This document shows, one piece after another, positions 11,053-22,898 of a stretch of DNA of 64,000 nucleotides. The DNA is from Amaurobius ferox. Its lineage: Eukaryota > Arthropoda > Arachnida > Araneae > Amaurobiidae. The position numbers and the translations under genes are program-made. Location: positions 70,670,680 through 70,734,679 of the forward strand of contig OX578152.1 in NCBI GenBank assembly GCA_951213105.1. The letters run 5' to 3'. A model generated the notes under the pieces. That model searched no databases and was not told the DNA's origin. It saw only the letters and a program-made list of their open reading frames with translations. Each line of letters begins with the position of its first letter. Position 1 is the first letter of the stretch.

Positions 11053-11319
11053 TTTACAATACGGTGAATAATGGAAATTAAGTCTACGTTTCCTCATATC
11101 CCGCTATCGTGTTATAGACTGCATTCTGCATATTTCGACTGACTACTGTATTAAGCGGTGCAGCTTTCTGGATGAATTAAGAACTCATTGGGATATATTC
11201 CCATTAAACGAAATCATATATTATGTATAAAATAATTTTAGGAAATTATCGATATATATAGATGGTACTCAAAAATAATTCAGTTTTATTTTTTCGTAAT
11301 CTTATACAATGTTATCCTA

Positions 11320-12380
11320 CACTACCCGACATGGAAAATGTAACACCATGAAGTTTTGCTGCTGTTTTCAGTTCTTTTTCTCAGATTCTTTTTCATTTCA
11401 GAAGACACTTGTTGTTGAAGGGATGCCTGACTGACGCTGAAGTTCGTTTCGGCATTTGGACGATCGAGCGAGGGGATTCATTTTAGGTCTAAGTACGGTT
11501 GGGTGGTCGTACCGGGATATCGTCGCTGAAACAATCGTATTTGCGTCCATTGTACAAAGCATTTGGAGAATATAGATTAAAGAAGGGCAGGTGAATCGTA
11601 TCAATGGTACAGATCCAACCAGACGTACGTCAGCTCGCGTTGATCGACTGATTCGAAGGCATGGGGTGGCGGTCTCACAAACGACAACTGTCGACATTCT
11701 GCAGAATTTGCAGGGTACATTGGATGTTTCAATATAAGTGAGAATAGTTTCTAGACGATTGGCCGAAATCAATTTGCACTCAAACAGTTCTTTTCGAAGA
11801 CTGCATTAACGACAAGATACCGACGTAAGAGATTGCAATGGTTTCGGGCCCTAGCCTCTTGGACGGGGTTGTGTTTAGAACCGCTGAAGACGGCAGGCTC
11901 CGCTGCCCTATCTTCAGCGGTTGCAAAATGGTGTTTTCCAGCAAGATAACGCACAACCGCACACTGCAACTATCAACAAACAATCCTTGCAAAGTATCCA
12001 GTTGCTTCCTTGGCCTCCTCTGTCTGCAGTTCTCTCACCCGTCTATCATGTATGAGAAGTGATTGGCCGTCATTTGTTTCCCCTGCCCCCGTCTCAAACA
12101 GAGACCGACCTGTAGGGGTGAATGATGGCATATAGTCATCCATCCCTCAGTAAACTATCCGCAAGCTCATTGCATCTGTTCCTCGAAGGATTGCTGCTTA
12201 TATCGCCGCTAGAGGTGGTCTCTTCTGCCTACTGATCACCCTGTCTATACCATCACTGTGTTACATTATCCTTCTGGAATTAGCATTACTTATTTATATA
12301 TGCCATCTCTTTCTGTGTACCCTTTATCATCCAACTTTATTCGTTCTTTCATGTTGTTGAATTTTCTGTTTCGGGTAGTG
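11320..12380 (+). mobile_element. Tc1-like DNA transposon fossil A
   Basis: The ends are CACTACCCGACATGG and its imperfect inverse ending CGGGTAGTG, next to a TA on the left. The interior retains degraded transposase: an N-terminal helix-turn-helix region from about 11,415 and the RLQWFRA segment. A VFQQDNAQPHTAT motif, the second catalytic-D region of Tc1 transposases, lies at about 11,935. Multiple stops and frameshifts are present. The central segment with the first catalytic D, present in copy B, has been deleted near 11,865. It cannot encode active transposase. Confidence 0.85.
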
Positions 12381-12829
12381 TTTATAAACTTGGGTTTAAC
12401 TAAGGGCCAACCAAATGGTTGCAGTTGAAAATATGTATCTATAATCTGTCCGTTTATAAATAAAATAGAATGAAATTTAAACTTGAAATAGCCGAATTTA
12501 ATGCCAATACGAAATTCGCACCGAAAACTTATTTCAATTTCTGCATTTTACATTTGATCATTGCATGATCTGAGAACATAGGTGTTTGGAATGAAGCCAT
12601 GGTCTTAATAATTTACCCCCCATCTTTCATATATGATGTAAATAAACAATGCCAAAAGAATATTCAGAACGCTAAAAATGAGATAGGACATATGTGGGCG
12701 TGGCTAAACACACAACTGTTACACATCCCGACTATTCGCAACTGAATCATGAAGATATTTTCTAAATAATGCTAATTTTACTTAATTAAACATAATTGCC
12801 AAGACCTTCAATTTGTTACTTTTCCTACA

Positions 12830-13055
12830 ATACACGGTAATGCAAAACTATCCCTACAAAACACGGTAATGCAAAACTATCTCTACAAAACACGGTAATG
12901 CAAAACTATCCCTACAAAACACGGTAATGCAAAACTATCCCTACAAAACACGGTATTGCAAAACTATCTTTACAATGTACGATAGTGCAAAACTGTCCCT
13001 ACAATACATGGTAATGTAATACGTTCCCTACAATACATGATAAAGTACACACATT
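12830..13055 (+). repeat. 29-bp tandem array derived from the R1 head
   Basis: About seven to eight units contain CTACAAAACACGGTAATGC followed by AAAACTATCC. They resemble the first half of the R1 palindromic head (CCTACAATACATGGTAATG). Copy B of the block has only a single unit here, so the array expanded after the copies separated. Confidence 0.85.
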
Positions 13056-13870
13056 CGCATACATGCTTTCACGGATCTACACGTTTTGGGACCTCTAGAA
13101 CACAAAAACTTTTTAACGAGACGTTTATGTGTGTCTGTGCAATGTATGTATCCACTCTAACTCAAAAACTAATTAACCACATTTCATAAAACTTTATACG
13201 TAAGTCACTTGTGCGTTACCCTGGTGCTGATTAGATTTTGGTACGATTCTGAAAAAAAAAATCTGCCTTTTTTTTTTTTTTTTTTTTCGCAAAATGGCCC
13301 GAAAAAAAATCGACAAAATGTAAAATAAAAGACTACGTCTGCTCAAAATAGGCTTTCAATTAAATGCTTGTTTTATAAGTAGTTTTTAACGCAGAAAGAA
13401 CGAGACCAATTCCATAACTCTGGAACTAGTCGTTCTCGAGATTTTTAGTTTTTGTCATCTTTGCTATGCCACCTTTGAAAATACTTCCAGTTATCAAAAA
13501 TTGAAACGAAAATTGAGTTAAAAATGGAAATTCGGTGTCATTTCAAATAATTATGCGTGTTATTAAGATCAAATAAATTCAATTAAATAAATTATAGAGA
13601 GATCATTCATTTGAGTCTACAGGGAAAGTTGATCATAGGGAAAGCTAAGTATATAGGAAAATTTGATTAATATGAAAGCTGAATAAAATACCTAAGTAAG
13701 CTGATTAATATAGCTAAGAAAGTTGATTAATATAGCTAAGTATATAGGGAAAGCTAAGTATATAGGGAAAGCTAAGTATATAGGGAAAGCTGATTTATAG
13801 GGAAAGCTGAGTCTATAGGGAAAGCTGCAATTTGAGTCTATAGGGAAAACTTGAGTCTATAGGGAAATAT
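13056..13870 (+). repeat. R1 dispersed repeat, copy a
   Basis: It has the R1 hallmarks: ATCTACACGTTTTGGGACC, a microsatellite-like TGTGTGTCTGTGCAATG run, CTAACTCAAAAACTAATTA, a CTGGTGCTGATTAGATTTTG stretch, and GTCGTTCTCGAGATTTTTAG. It ends in repeated TATAGGGAAAGCTAAG units at about 13,640-13,860. It is non-coding. Confidence 0.85.
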
Positions 13871-13883
13871 ATGCTCACATCAG

Positions 13884-14560
13884 ATTTTCAGGGTAATACA
13901 TAGGGAAAGTATTGGAATCGTGTCGAAAATCGCAACTTGAGTTTTCGACGGATCGCATTTTGACACCTGTAGAATACGAAAAAGAAAACATTTTTGGCTT
14001 AATGTCTGTGTGTGTGTCTGTATATCGCCGTGTCTCTCTGTTTGTCTGTGCAATGTATGTATCCACTCTAACGGAAAAATTAATGGACCCGATTTTATAA
14101 AATTTAGTAGGTAAATCCCTTGTGGGTTACCCTAGTGCCGATTAGACTTTGGTAAGATTCGAAAAAAAACCCTGCCTTTTTTAGCGAAATGGCCTTCAAA
14201 AATCGCCGAAATCTAAAATAAAAAACTACGTATACTCAAACACATCAATTACATGCTTGGTTTATACGTAATGTTTGACGATAAAAAGAATAAAATCAAC
14301 TCCATTACACTAGGACTAGCCGTTCTCGAGATATTTTAGTTGTTTCGCATTTCGCTAAGCGGCCTTTCAAAATAAGTCCAGTTACCAAATGAGAACAAAA
14401 ATAGAATTAGGTGTCAAATGCAGTGTAATTTAAAATAATTATGAGTGTTATTTTATGCAATTAAACTCAATTTAATGAATTATTGAAGAAATAAAGAGAA
14501 CGTAAATATGAGTCTGCAGCGAAAGTCATGTGCTGCTCAATTTTTTTTTCATTTCCTATA
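13884..14560 (+). repeat. R1 dispersed repeat, copy b
   Basis: It begins with a half head (AATACATAGGGAAAGTATTG) and GTTTTCGACGGATCGC. It carries the TGTGTGTGTCTGTATATCG run and the GTGCCGATTAGACTTTGGTA module. It ends CGAAAGTCATGTGCTGCTC, the usual R1 tail. It lies directly after copy a, so the two are in tandem. ORFs of about 60 residues on both strands here are repeat artefacts. Confidence 0.85.
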
Positions 14561-14684
14561 GAAGGCAGAAGTAAAGTACAAGGGCTGCTATGTCAAAGTA
14601 AAATACAAATCCCTGCGTTTACAATTCTAAGAGGGGATATATAGCAAATTGATTATAAATTCATTAAAAGTATTAGAGAAAGTG

Positions 14685-14754
<70 letters not shown>

Positions 14755-14816
14755 CATAAAGGGCTTTACTCTCCTATTGTGTCTTTTATCCCGTTGCATA
14801 AGATTATCGACAAACT
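14561..14816. repeat. Spacer with (TA)n microsatellite
   Basis: A pure (TA)n run spans about 14,688-14,750 between two R1 copies. Nothing else was recognised in the spacer. Confidence 0.9.
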
Positions 14817-15715
14817 GATTTTACTTTCCCTACAATGCATGAAATTGTATAGGGGAAGTACTGTAATCGTGTCGAAAATTAACAACTCGAGTTTTCGACG
14901 AATCTACACGTTTCGAGCATTCTAGAATCAGAAAAAACAATTTTTTTTACGTAACATCTGTGTGTGTGTCAGTCTGCGCAGATTTTACATCCACTCTAAC
15001 TGAAAAACTAAATGACTGAATTATTAACATTTGGTAGGTAAGTCCCTTGTGGTTCACCCTGGTGCTGATTAGATTTTAGTATGATTCGAGAAAAAAGAAC
15101 CTTCGTTTATTTGCGAAATGGCCCGTAAAAATTGCCTGTTTCCTCTCCAGCTATAAAACTAATGGACCAAATTTCACAAAATTTGATAGATGTGTTACTT
15201 ATGGATGACCTTGGTGCTGTTTAGATTTTGGTACGATTCGGAGAAAAACCTGACTTTTTCTGCTAAACAGCTCGCAAAAGTTGTATGTAACCACTCTAGC
15301 TAAAACCAATTGAATAAATTTTACAAAATTTAACAGATAAATCATTTGTGGGTGACCCTGGTACTGATTAGATTTTGGAATGATTCGGGAGAAAAGAAGC
15401 TGCCTTTTTTTTTTGCGAAGTAGCCCGCAAAAGCTGTCAATATCTAAAGTGAAACACTACGCTTAAATATATCAGTTCAATGCTTGTTTTACATGTACTT
15501 TTTGATGATCAAAAAATTAAGACCAACCCCATTACTCAAGACTAGCCGCTCTCGAGATAGTTTTTTAGTTTTTTCACATTTTTCTGCGCCATCTTTGAAT
15601 TATGCTTGTTATTTTGTTTACATACACCCATTTTAATGAATTATTAAATAAATAAAAAGAAAACGAATTTGAGTCTGTAGGGAAACTCATACGCTGTTCG
15701 CATCAAATATTTTTC
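14817..15715 (+). repeat. R1 dispersed repeat, copy c, with triplicated internal module
   Basis: The head palindrome ACTTTCCCTACAATGCATG with its partner ATAGGGGAAGT is at 14,820. The module running from an AACTAATGGACCRAATTT-like stretch to GGTGCTGATTAGATTTTGG occurs three times, near 15,000, 15,160 and 15,300. The tail GTAGGGAAACTCATACG is at about 15,680. Confidence 0.85.
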
Positions 15716-17231
15716 TATTTCTGTTTTCATACATTACATTTATTTCTAAATCTTATTATTAAAAATAGAATTATCACTGTATTTTAGTTAAAAACATACC
15801 ACGAATTCTACTTTTTCCTAAGTTCAATGCAGATGAGGAATCAATATATCCGCCCCATATCAAATGCCGTCTATCTGCAACTAATTAGTGACAGTGATAG
15901 ATGTCCAACCCGATGTATCCCCCTGCGAAAACAGTAATTACAACCCCATCGGGTAAGATCTATTTTTCTACCCACCATCACACTCTTGTCCTGGCCCATT
16001 TCGGGTCCATACGTCTGGCATTACATCAATCTGGACACGGTAAATCAAATTGTTAGAATTAATCTTGTGGTACTTAATCGTGAGATTTAGTGTTTATATC
16101 CCAAAGGTACTTTTAAGGGACGCTGTTTATTAACACTTGATTCCAGTGTTATGGTTTTCTTTTTAAATTTCAATGTACCCACTTGGTCGAGGGATTTTTT
16201 TTTCAAATGTAGCTAAAGATGCGGCAACGTGCGGTTTCAAAATTTCAAAAATTTTTGTAGATTTTTTTTAATATTTATCAAACTTCTAAAATTGCATAAT
16301 AGTGCCCTGAAGCTAGCGGCATTTGTATAATTACACCTACCGCGAAGCCCCCACTTGGCCTAGAACCTAGCGGATTTTTTTATGTATAACTAACGAATGG
16401 TATTTCTGAATAGTGATTTCGAAAATTCGAAAAAATTAATAGATTTTTCAATATTTATAAAAAAAAGTATGGAAAATGAGAATAAAATCAAGAGGTAAGT
16501 AAACAAGTATATTTTTCAAAAATCAAGTTATGCTCCCGATTTTTCTTTGAACGGGAGACAGATAAACTTCCAGAATCCTTTAGAAACCCGAATTTCAAAA
16601 ATATTTCGATAGATTGTTTATACAGAGTTTTAAAACGAGTAGAACGGGTATTTCTAATATTTTCAAGTCTTCTCCGTGTTTGTTATTTTAAAATTGTCTC
16701 TAAGTATACACTTTTTGAGGTACGGTTTTCAATATTTGTCATTTGAGCTAGTCTTCAAAAATGAGCTCTTGAAAAATGCAGCAGTTTTCTTTATTATATT
16801 ATTTGGTAATTTTTACAATTAAATTAAGGATTCAAAAAATTTATTTATTATTGCCGTTGCACGTTTCCCATATTATGTCCAAGAATAAAATGTTCTTGTT
16901 TTCGACTTGGCCCTGTGTTGTTCTGATAATTGAAAAAGAGTGGACGATTTCGAAAAACTATCTTTGAGAGCAGATATGTGTAAGTTCTATCACGAGTGAA
17001 ATTATTTTCATTCGCGCGGAGATCTTGACGCAGCTTCTTAGAAGGATTCCGTTAGGTAGAGCGTTTTAAAAGAATCAGTGGCCAGAGTGAGGTCATAAAA
17101 TATTGGATTGGCGCTGTAATACTTGTTGCAATTCAACAGGTTTGGGATTGTGAGTTCTTAGTTTACTTATTGTGGTCATAAAGGGCTCTTGTTAACTTTT
17201 TACTCTTTTTACTTAAAACATTACTACTTCA
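15716..17231. other. Non-coding; contains a two-unit ~172-bp tandem duplication
   Basis: Units starting CCCACTTGG at about 16,178 and 16,350 share ATTTCAAAAATTTTTGTAGA-like and AATATTTAT stretches. A degenerate third piece may occur near 16,590. The region around 15,840-16,050 is less AT-rich and may be unique sequence. No exon with consistent splice sites was recognised. Confidence 0.5.
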
Positions 17232-17592
17232 AAATGTCGTTGCTATATTTAATGACCACTAAAAACGTGATTCCTCTAAAATATATTTGCTATATTTAGT
17301 GACCACTAAAAAAATTATTACTCTAAAAATTCTTACTGTATTTTGTGACCACTAAAAAAATTATTACTCTAAAAATTCGTTACTATATGTAGTGACCATT
17401 AAAAAATGATTATTCTAAAAAATCTTTGCCATATTTTGTGACCACTAATAAAATGATTAGTCTAAAAAATCGGTGCTATATTTAGTGACCACTAAAAATG
17501 ATTAATCTAAAAACTCCTTGCTATATTTAATGACCATTAAAAAATGATTAATCTAAGCAATCGTTGCTATATTGAGTGACCATTGGCTACGG
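17232..17592 (+). repeat. 46-47-bp tandem repeat, eight units
   Basis: Successive GTGACCA(C/T)T anchors fall at 17254, 17301, 17347, 17394, 17440, 17487, 17532 and 17578. Each unit carries TTGCTATATTTAGTGACCAC, then an A-rich stretch, then GATTAATCTAAAAA. The units are moderately diverged, so this is an ageing minisatellite. Confidence 0.95.
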
Positions 17593-18207
17593 TAATACAA
17601 CTTACTTTCTTTGAGTATGGTAATAAAATTTACAGGTAGTATAACTTATACTTTATACTCATCTTTTCTAATTCTAGAGTCACTCATTATTGTTTCAGGG
17701 AAAGAAACATCTACAACATGAAATCGACCTTTAAAACACCCTTAACAATTTTGTGGCAGCATGCTTAAATCTCTCGACTTCAAAACTTCTCTTATGCTTC
17801 GATTTTTTTAAATTTATTTTTCTAATTCTTGAGTTGCCTCTTGCTATTTCGTTTTAATATGCTAAAATAAACTACTATTTGCATTCCCGCATCTTCTTGT
17901 CATCATAAACCTTTCTTTAATGGCTTGTAACTCTAATCTCATTATGCAGTTCCTCCAAAAATCCACCTTTAAACCTTTGCAACATCACTTAAAATGTTTG
18001 TCCACCACACTGTCTAAACAAGACTTGAATTATTTCCAGAGCTTTATTGCACTGACATCTTATGCTAAATATTCCGGGTACTTGCTGTTTCAACATTTAT
18101 AATTGTATATATATAGAGTTATAAAGTTTGTAATTACTGATGTAAACATAAAAAGTTTTTACAAAATGTTGGACAAGTGCTCTCAATTAACATTGGTCTT
18201 GGTCAAT
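17593..18207. other. Non-coding spacer
   Basis: AT-rich sequence precedes duplicated block B. The short open frames (about 60 codons) have no recognised similarity or splice context. Confidence 0.6.
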
Positions 18208-18529
18208 GTTTACAATACGGTGAATAATGGATATCTAAGGCTATATTGCCTCATATCCAGCTATTGTGTTATGGAGAGCATAATCAGCAGTTATTGGTTC
18301 TGCATTCTACGTATTCCGACTAGCTGCTGCACTAGGCGTGCAGCTTTCTGGAATTATTAGAGAATACTGCACTAGGCGTGCAGCTTTCTGGAATTATTAG
18401 ACGACTCTGCTTTTACATTTTCATTTAACGAAATCATTAACTATATATAGAATAAATTTAAAATATTATCGGTATATATAGATAGTACTCAAAATAAATA
18501 AGTTTTATATTTATGTAATCCCATACTAC

Positions 18530-19518
18530 ACTGATCGCCATAATAGTTTGGGGTAGCGGTCCCACAAACGACGACTATCGACATTCTGCAGAATTTGCAG
18601 AGTACATTGGATGTTCTAATATTAGCGAGAACAGTTTCTCCACGATTGGCCGAAAGCGGCTTGCACTCACACCGTCCTTTACGAAAACTGTTATTGACGA
18701 TAAGATACCACCGTCAGAGATTGCAATGGTTTTGGTCCCAAGCCTCTTGGACGACTGAACGGGACAGGGTGGACAGGGTAGTGTTTAGGGACGAGTCTCG
18801 GTTCTGTTTGTCAAATGACGGTCACTGTGTGAGAGTCTGTTGGCGACGTGGAAACATATCCAATACTACTGCGACTGTTGAAGGCCTTACTTCACGACAA
18901 CGAGGCATCATGGTTTGTGGTGAAATCAGCTTCGATAGCAGGTCACCTCTGGTTCGTATCAGATGGCGGCACACACACACACAATGGCGGCACGACGGAG
19001 GCACGACGATATGTGCATGAGATGCTGCGACCGGTTGCACTTCAGCGGTTGTAACATTCAGCGGCTGTAAAATACTGTTTTCCAGCAAGATAACGCACGA
19101 CCGCATACGGCAACCATCAGCAAATAAGCCTTGCAAGTTATCCATGTGCTTCCTTAGCCTCCTCTGTCTCCAGTTCTCTCACACATCTATCACGCATGGG
19201 ACTTGATTGGCCATAGTTCGACTGCCCTGCCCCGCCTCAAACAGAAGAGGACATGTGGAGGATGTATGAAGGCATATGGTCATCCATCCCTCAGGAAACT
19301 ATCCGCACGCTCATTGCATCTGTTCCTCAAAGGGTTGCTTCTTATATCGCCGCAAGAGGTGGTCGCCTACTGATCACCATGTCTATGCCATCACTGTATT
19401 GCATTATTCTTCTGGAATTAACATCACTTATTTATATATGCCATCTCTGTCTGTGTATCCTTTATCATCCCACTGTATTAGTTCTTTCATGGTGTTGCAT
19501 TTTCTGTGTCAGGTAGAG
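18530..19518 (+). mobile_element. Tc1-like DNA transposon fossil B
   Basis: An open stretch at 18,595-18,860 keeps the middle of a Tc1 transposase, including RLQWFWSQASW and VVFRDESRFCLSND, which carries the first catalytic D (GAC at 18,790). The QQDNARPHTAT region with the second D follows at about 19,080 in another frame. The N-terminal DNA-binding part is deleted, the left terminal inverted repeat is reduced to TACACT, and the right end reads TCAGGTAGAGTA. It is non-functional. Confidence 0.85.
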
Positions 19519-19995
19519 TATTTGGACTAAGGGCTATACAAATGGGAGCAGTTGAAAAAAATGTATCAATGGTCTATCCGTCTATAATAAAATAGAATGA
19601 AATTTAGACGTGAAATAGCCGAATTTAATGCCAATATGAAATTCGCACCGAAAACTTATTTCAATTTCTGCATTTTACATTTGATCATTGCATGATCTGA
19701 GAACATAGGTATTTGGAATAAAGGCATATTCTTAATAATTTACCCCCCAGCTTTCATAATTAATGTAAATAAACACTATTCATTCAATGCCCCAAGGATA
19801 TTCAGAACTCTAAAAATGAGGGTGGACATATGTGGGCGTGGCAAAGACACAATACGTGGCAAACACACAATGTGGGCGTACTAAACACACAATTGTTGCA
19901 CATCCCGATTATTCTCAATTTAATCTTGAATATACATATTTTCAAAATAATGTTAATTTTCCATAATTAAACATAATTGCCAGGACCTTCAATTT

Positions 19996-20743
19996 TTTAC
20001 TTTTCCTACAATACAGGGTAATGTATATATAGAAAACGTATTAGAGTTATGTTGAAAATCGCAACTCAGGTTTTCAACGGATCTACACGTTTTGGGACCT
20101 CTATAACACGAAAACCTTTCAGCGCGACGTTTGTGTCTGTGCAATGAACGTATCTGCTCTAACTCAAAAACTAATTTACCACATTTCATAAAATTTTAAA
20201 GGTAAGTCACTTGTAGGTTACCCTGGTGCTGATTAGATTTTGGTACGATTTGGGAAAAAAAGAATCTACCTTTGTTTTCGCAAAATCGCCCGAAAAAATC
20301 GACAAAATATAAAATAAAAGACTACGTCTGCTCAGAATAGGCTTTCAATTAAATGTTTGTTTTATAAGTAGTTTTTAACGCCGAAAAGAACGAGACCAAT
20401 TCCATAGCTGCATAACTAGTCGTTCTCAAGATTTTTAATTTTTATCATCTTTGCTACGCCACCTTTGAAAATACATCCAGTTACCCAAAATTGAAGCCAA
20501 AAATTGAGTTAAAAAATGGAAATTCGGTGTCATTTCAAATAATTATGCGTGTTATTATGAGCAAATAAACTCAATTAAATGAATTATAGAGAGATCATGC
20601 ATTTGAGTCTATAGGGAAAGCTGATCTATAGGGAAAGCTAAGTATATAGGGAAAGCTGATTAATATAAGTAAGCTGATTAATATAGCTAAAAAAACTGAT
20701 TAATATAGCTAAGTATATAGGGAAAGCTAAGTATATAGGGAAA
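19996..20743 (+). repeat. R1 dispersed repeat, copy d (within block B)
   Basis: It is collinear with copy a but without the 29-bp array. It has ACGGATCTACACGTTTTGGG, TGGTGCTGATTAGATTTTGG and GTCGTTCTCAAGATTTTTAA. It ends in TATAGGGAAAGCTAAG units at about 20,605-20,743. Confidence 0.85.
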
Positions 20744-22898
20744 GTGTGTACATCAGGTGTTGGCATACAGCCAAAACCAGATAAGGTTAAGGCAATCCAT
20801 GAAGCTCTGACTCCGTCAAACGCTACTGAGCTTCAAGCATTTTTTGACATATTGAATTTTTATGGTTGCTTTCTTAAGAACCATTCTGATGTTCTGGAGC
20901 CATTACACAGACTTTTACAGAAAAACACGCCATTGCGTTTTACATTCCGTCATGATAAAGCTTACAAGGCAGCAAAAGAACTCTTGCAAGAAGATACTTT
21001 ATTAGCTCATTTTGATGAAACTCTACCTGTAATTCTTACCTGTGATGCTTCATCATATGGCCTTGGTGCTGCTTTGGGACATGTGCTGTCCAACGGCAAG
21101 GAAGTTCCTGCTGCTTATTATTCTCGGACGTTGGCCAAAGCTGAAAGGAATTACAGTCAGACGGATCGAGAAGCTCTAGCAATTTTGGCTGCTGTTAAAA
21201 AATTTCACCAATACCTTCTGGGTCTAAAATTTAAAATCATTACGGATCATAAACCTCTTTTAGGCCTGCTGAGCACAACCAAGCCACTTCCTCAAATGAT
21301 TTCACCACGTGTCTTTCGTTGGAGTTTGAGTTTATCAACTTATGAATATGAGTTTGAGTATCGGAAGGGAAAAGAAATACTGAATGCTGATACATTAAGC
21401 AGACATCCCTTACCAACGCCTGATTTCAATGTTCCTTATTCAGCAGATGTTCTACTTCTTGAAACTGTTCCTTGTGTTCAATTGAATTCTAAATTACCGG
21501 CTACCAGCACTCAAAGGGATCATATCCTTTCAAGAGTATATCTGTGGATACTAAACGGATGGCCTAATAAAGTTCCAGATGAGCGTTTCAGACCATATTT
21601 CCGAAAACAGAATGAACTAAGCGTTCACAGCAAATGCATTCTTTGGGGAAGTAGAGTAATCATTCCTGAGTCTATACGTAAACAAGTTCTATCACTATTG
21701 CATGAGTTCCACCCTGGAATTGTAAGAATGATGGGGTTGGCTCGCAGCTATGTTTGGTGGCCAAATATGGATAGTGAAATCGAATTTACAGTTCAGACAT
21801 GTTCTACATGTCAAGAGAATCAGAAGTTTTCACCTAAGGCACCAATTTATCCCTGGGAATGGACTGAGAGACCATGGTAGATTACATATAGACATTGCTG
21901 GTTCTTTTCACGGTCAAACATTTTTCCTGGTTGTCGATTCTCATTCTAAGTGGTTAGAAGTACTTCCAGTATCTTCAATGTCTGTTTCAACAGTAATAGC
22001 AAATATTCGATCTCTATTTGCTACACATGGTTTACCGGATACCATTGTGTCCGACAATGGGACAACATTCACATCTGGAGAATTCAAAGAATTTCTAAAG
22101 GAAAACTTTATTAGACAAATTTTGGTAGCTCCTTACCACCCTTCTTCCAATGGCCAGGCAGAACGCATGGTTGCTACTGCAAAATGTGCACTTAAACGTA
22201 TTATGTATGGTAACTGGAAAGCTCGATTGGCTAGATTTCTGTATTCCCAGCATACCCTACCATGCATAACTACCGGAAAATCTCCTGCTGAATTGCTGAT
22301 GAACCGACGCCTTGCATCCTTACTAGATCGTCTTCATCCCGATCTGAATAGAGCTATGAGAGATAAGAAAGAAGATTCAAAACAAGACTGCAGTCGAGTT
22401 CGTACTTTTGAAACTGACAATCCTGTTTATGTTAAAAACTATCCGTCTGAACCGCCAGGGATTCCAGCAACTATTATAAGGTCTACCGGACCGCTTTCAT
22501 ATGAAGTAGAATCTGGAGATGGTGATATTTCACGACGTCATGTGGACCAGATTAGAAATCGTCTCGTGTTGGAGCCTGCAATAAGTGAACAGCTAATTTC
22601 ACCAGAAATTGTGCAAAAAAATTCTCCTACACTTGATGGCATTCATTTAAAGGAGCCCGATGAATTGTCTGATGTGGAACCCATTATAATTCCTGAAAAA
22701 TCTGTTACTTCAGATTCTGAGTTTGTTCTTCGCCGGTCACAACGAGCAGTTGCACATCCAAAATACCTGGACGATTATGTTCTACATCTTACGACGGGAG
22801 GAGTGTTGTGTACTGAACACCAGACGGCGCTCGAATTCCGGAAACCAAGAAAGACAGCACCTCAACTCGTGCTAGCAAGAGAACATTCTGAATTCTGA
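20744..22898 (+). pseudogene. pol: Partial pol (RNase H-integrase) of Gypsy element 2
   Basis: The first frame (to 21880) encodes the end of the reverse transcriptase and then RNase H with TCDASSYGLGA, TDREALAIL and ITDHKPLLG. The integrase zinc module follows (HEFHPGIVRM and TCSTCQ). A one-base frameshift near 21,875 moves the integrase core into another frame. There HIDIAGSF, VSDNGTTFTS and SSNGQAERMV supply the catalytic D, D and E. The reading frame continues into the LTR and stops at 22,898. It lacks protease and the YxDD palm, so it cannot be active. Decay is mild, suggesting a fairly young insertion or truncation. Confidence 0.9.

Larger units (their letters stand above)
11053..13870 (+). 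repeat. Duplicated block, copy A
   Basis: From TTTACAATACGGTGAATAATGG onward this block is collinear with 18208-20743. It contains a 5' flank of about 270 bp, a Tc1-like fossil, a conserved flank of about 450 bp (AATAGCCGAATTTAATGCC and on), and an R1 repeat ending in short TATAGGGAAAGCTAAG tandem units. The copies differ by substitutions and by large private indels, so the duplication is old or the block is itself a repeat family. Confidence 0.9.
18208..20743 (+). repeat. Duplicated block, copy B
   Basis: It is collinear with 11053-13870 in the same orientation, about 7.15 kb away. It retains the central transposase segment that copy A lost and lacks the ~300-bp N-terminal segment that copy A kept. 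It has a private CA-repeat at about 18,969 and a small duplication of CTGCACTAGGCGTGCAGC near 18,327-18,400. It ends at 20,743, exactly where a truncated Gypsy element begins. Confidence 0.9.
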
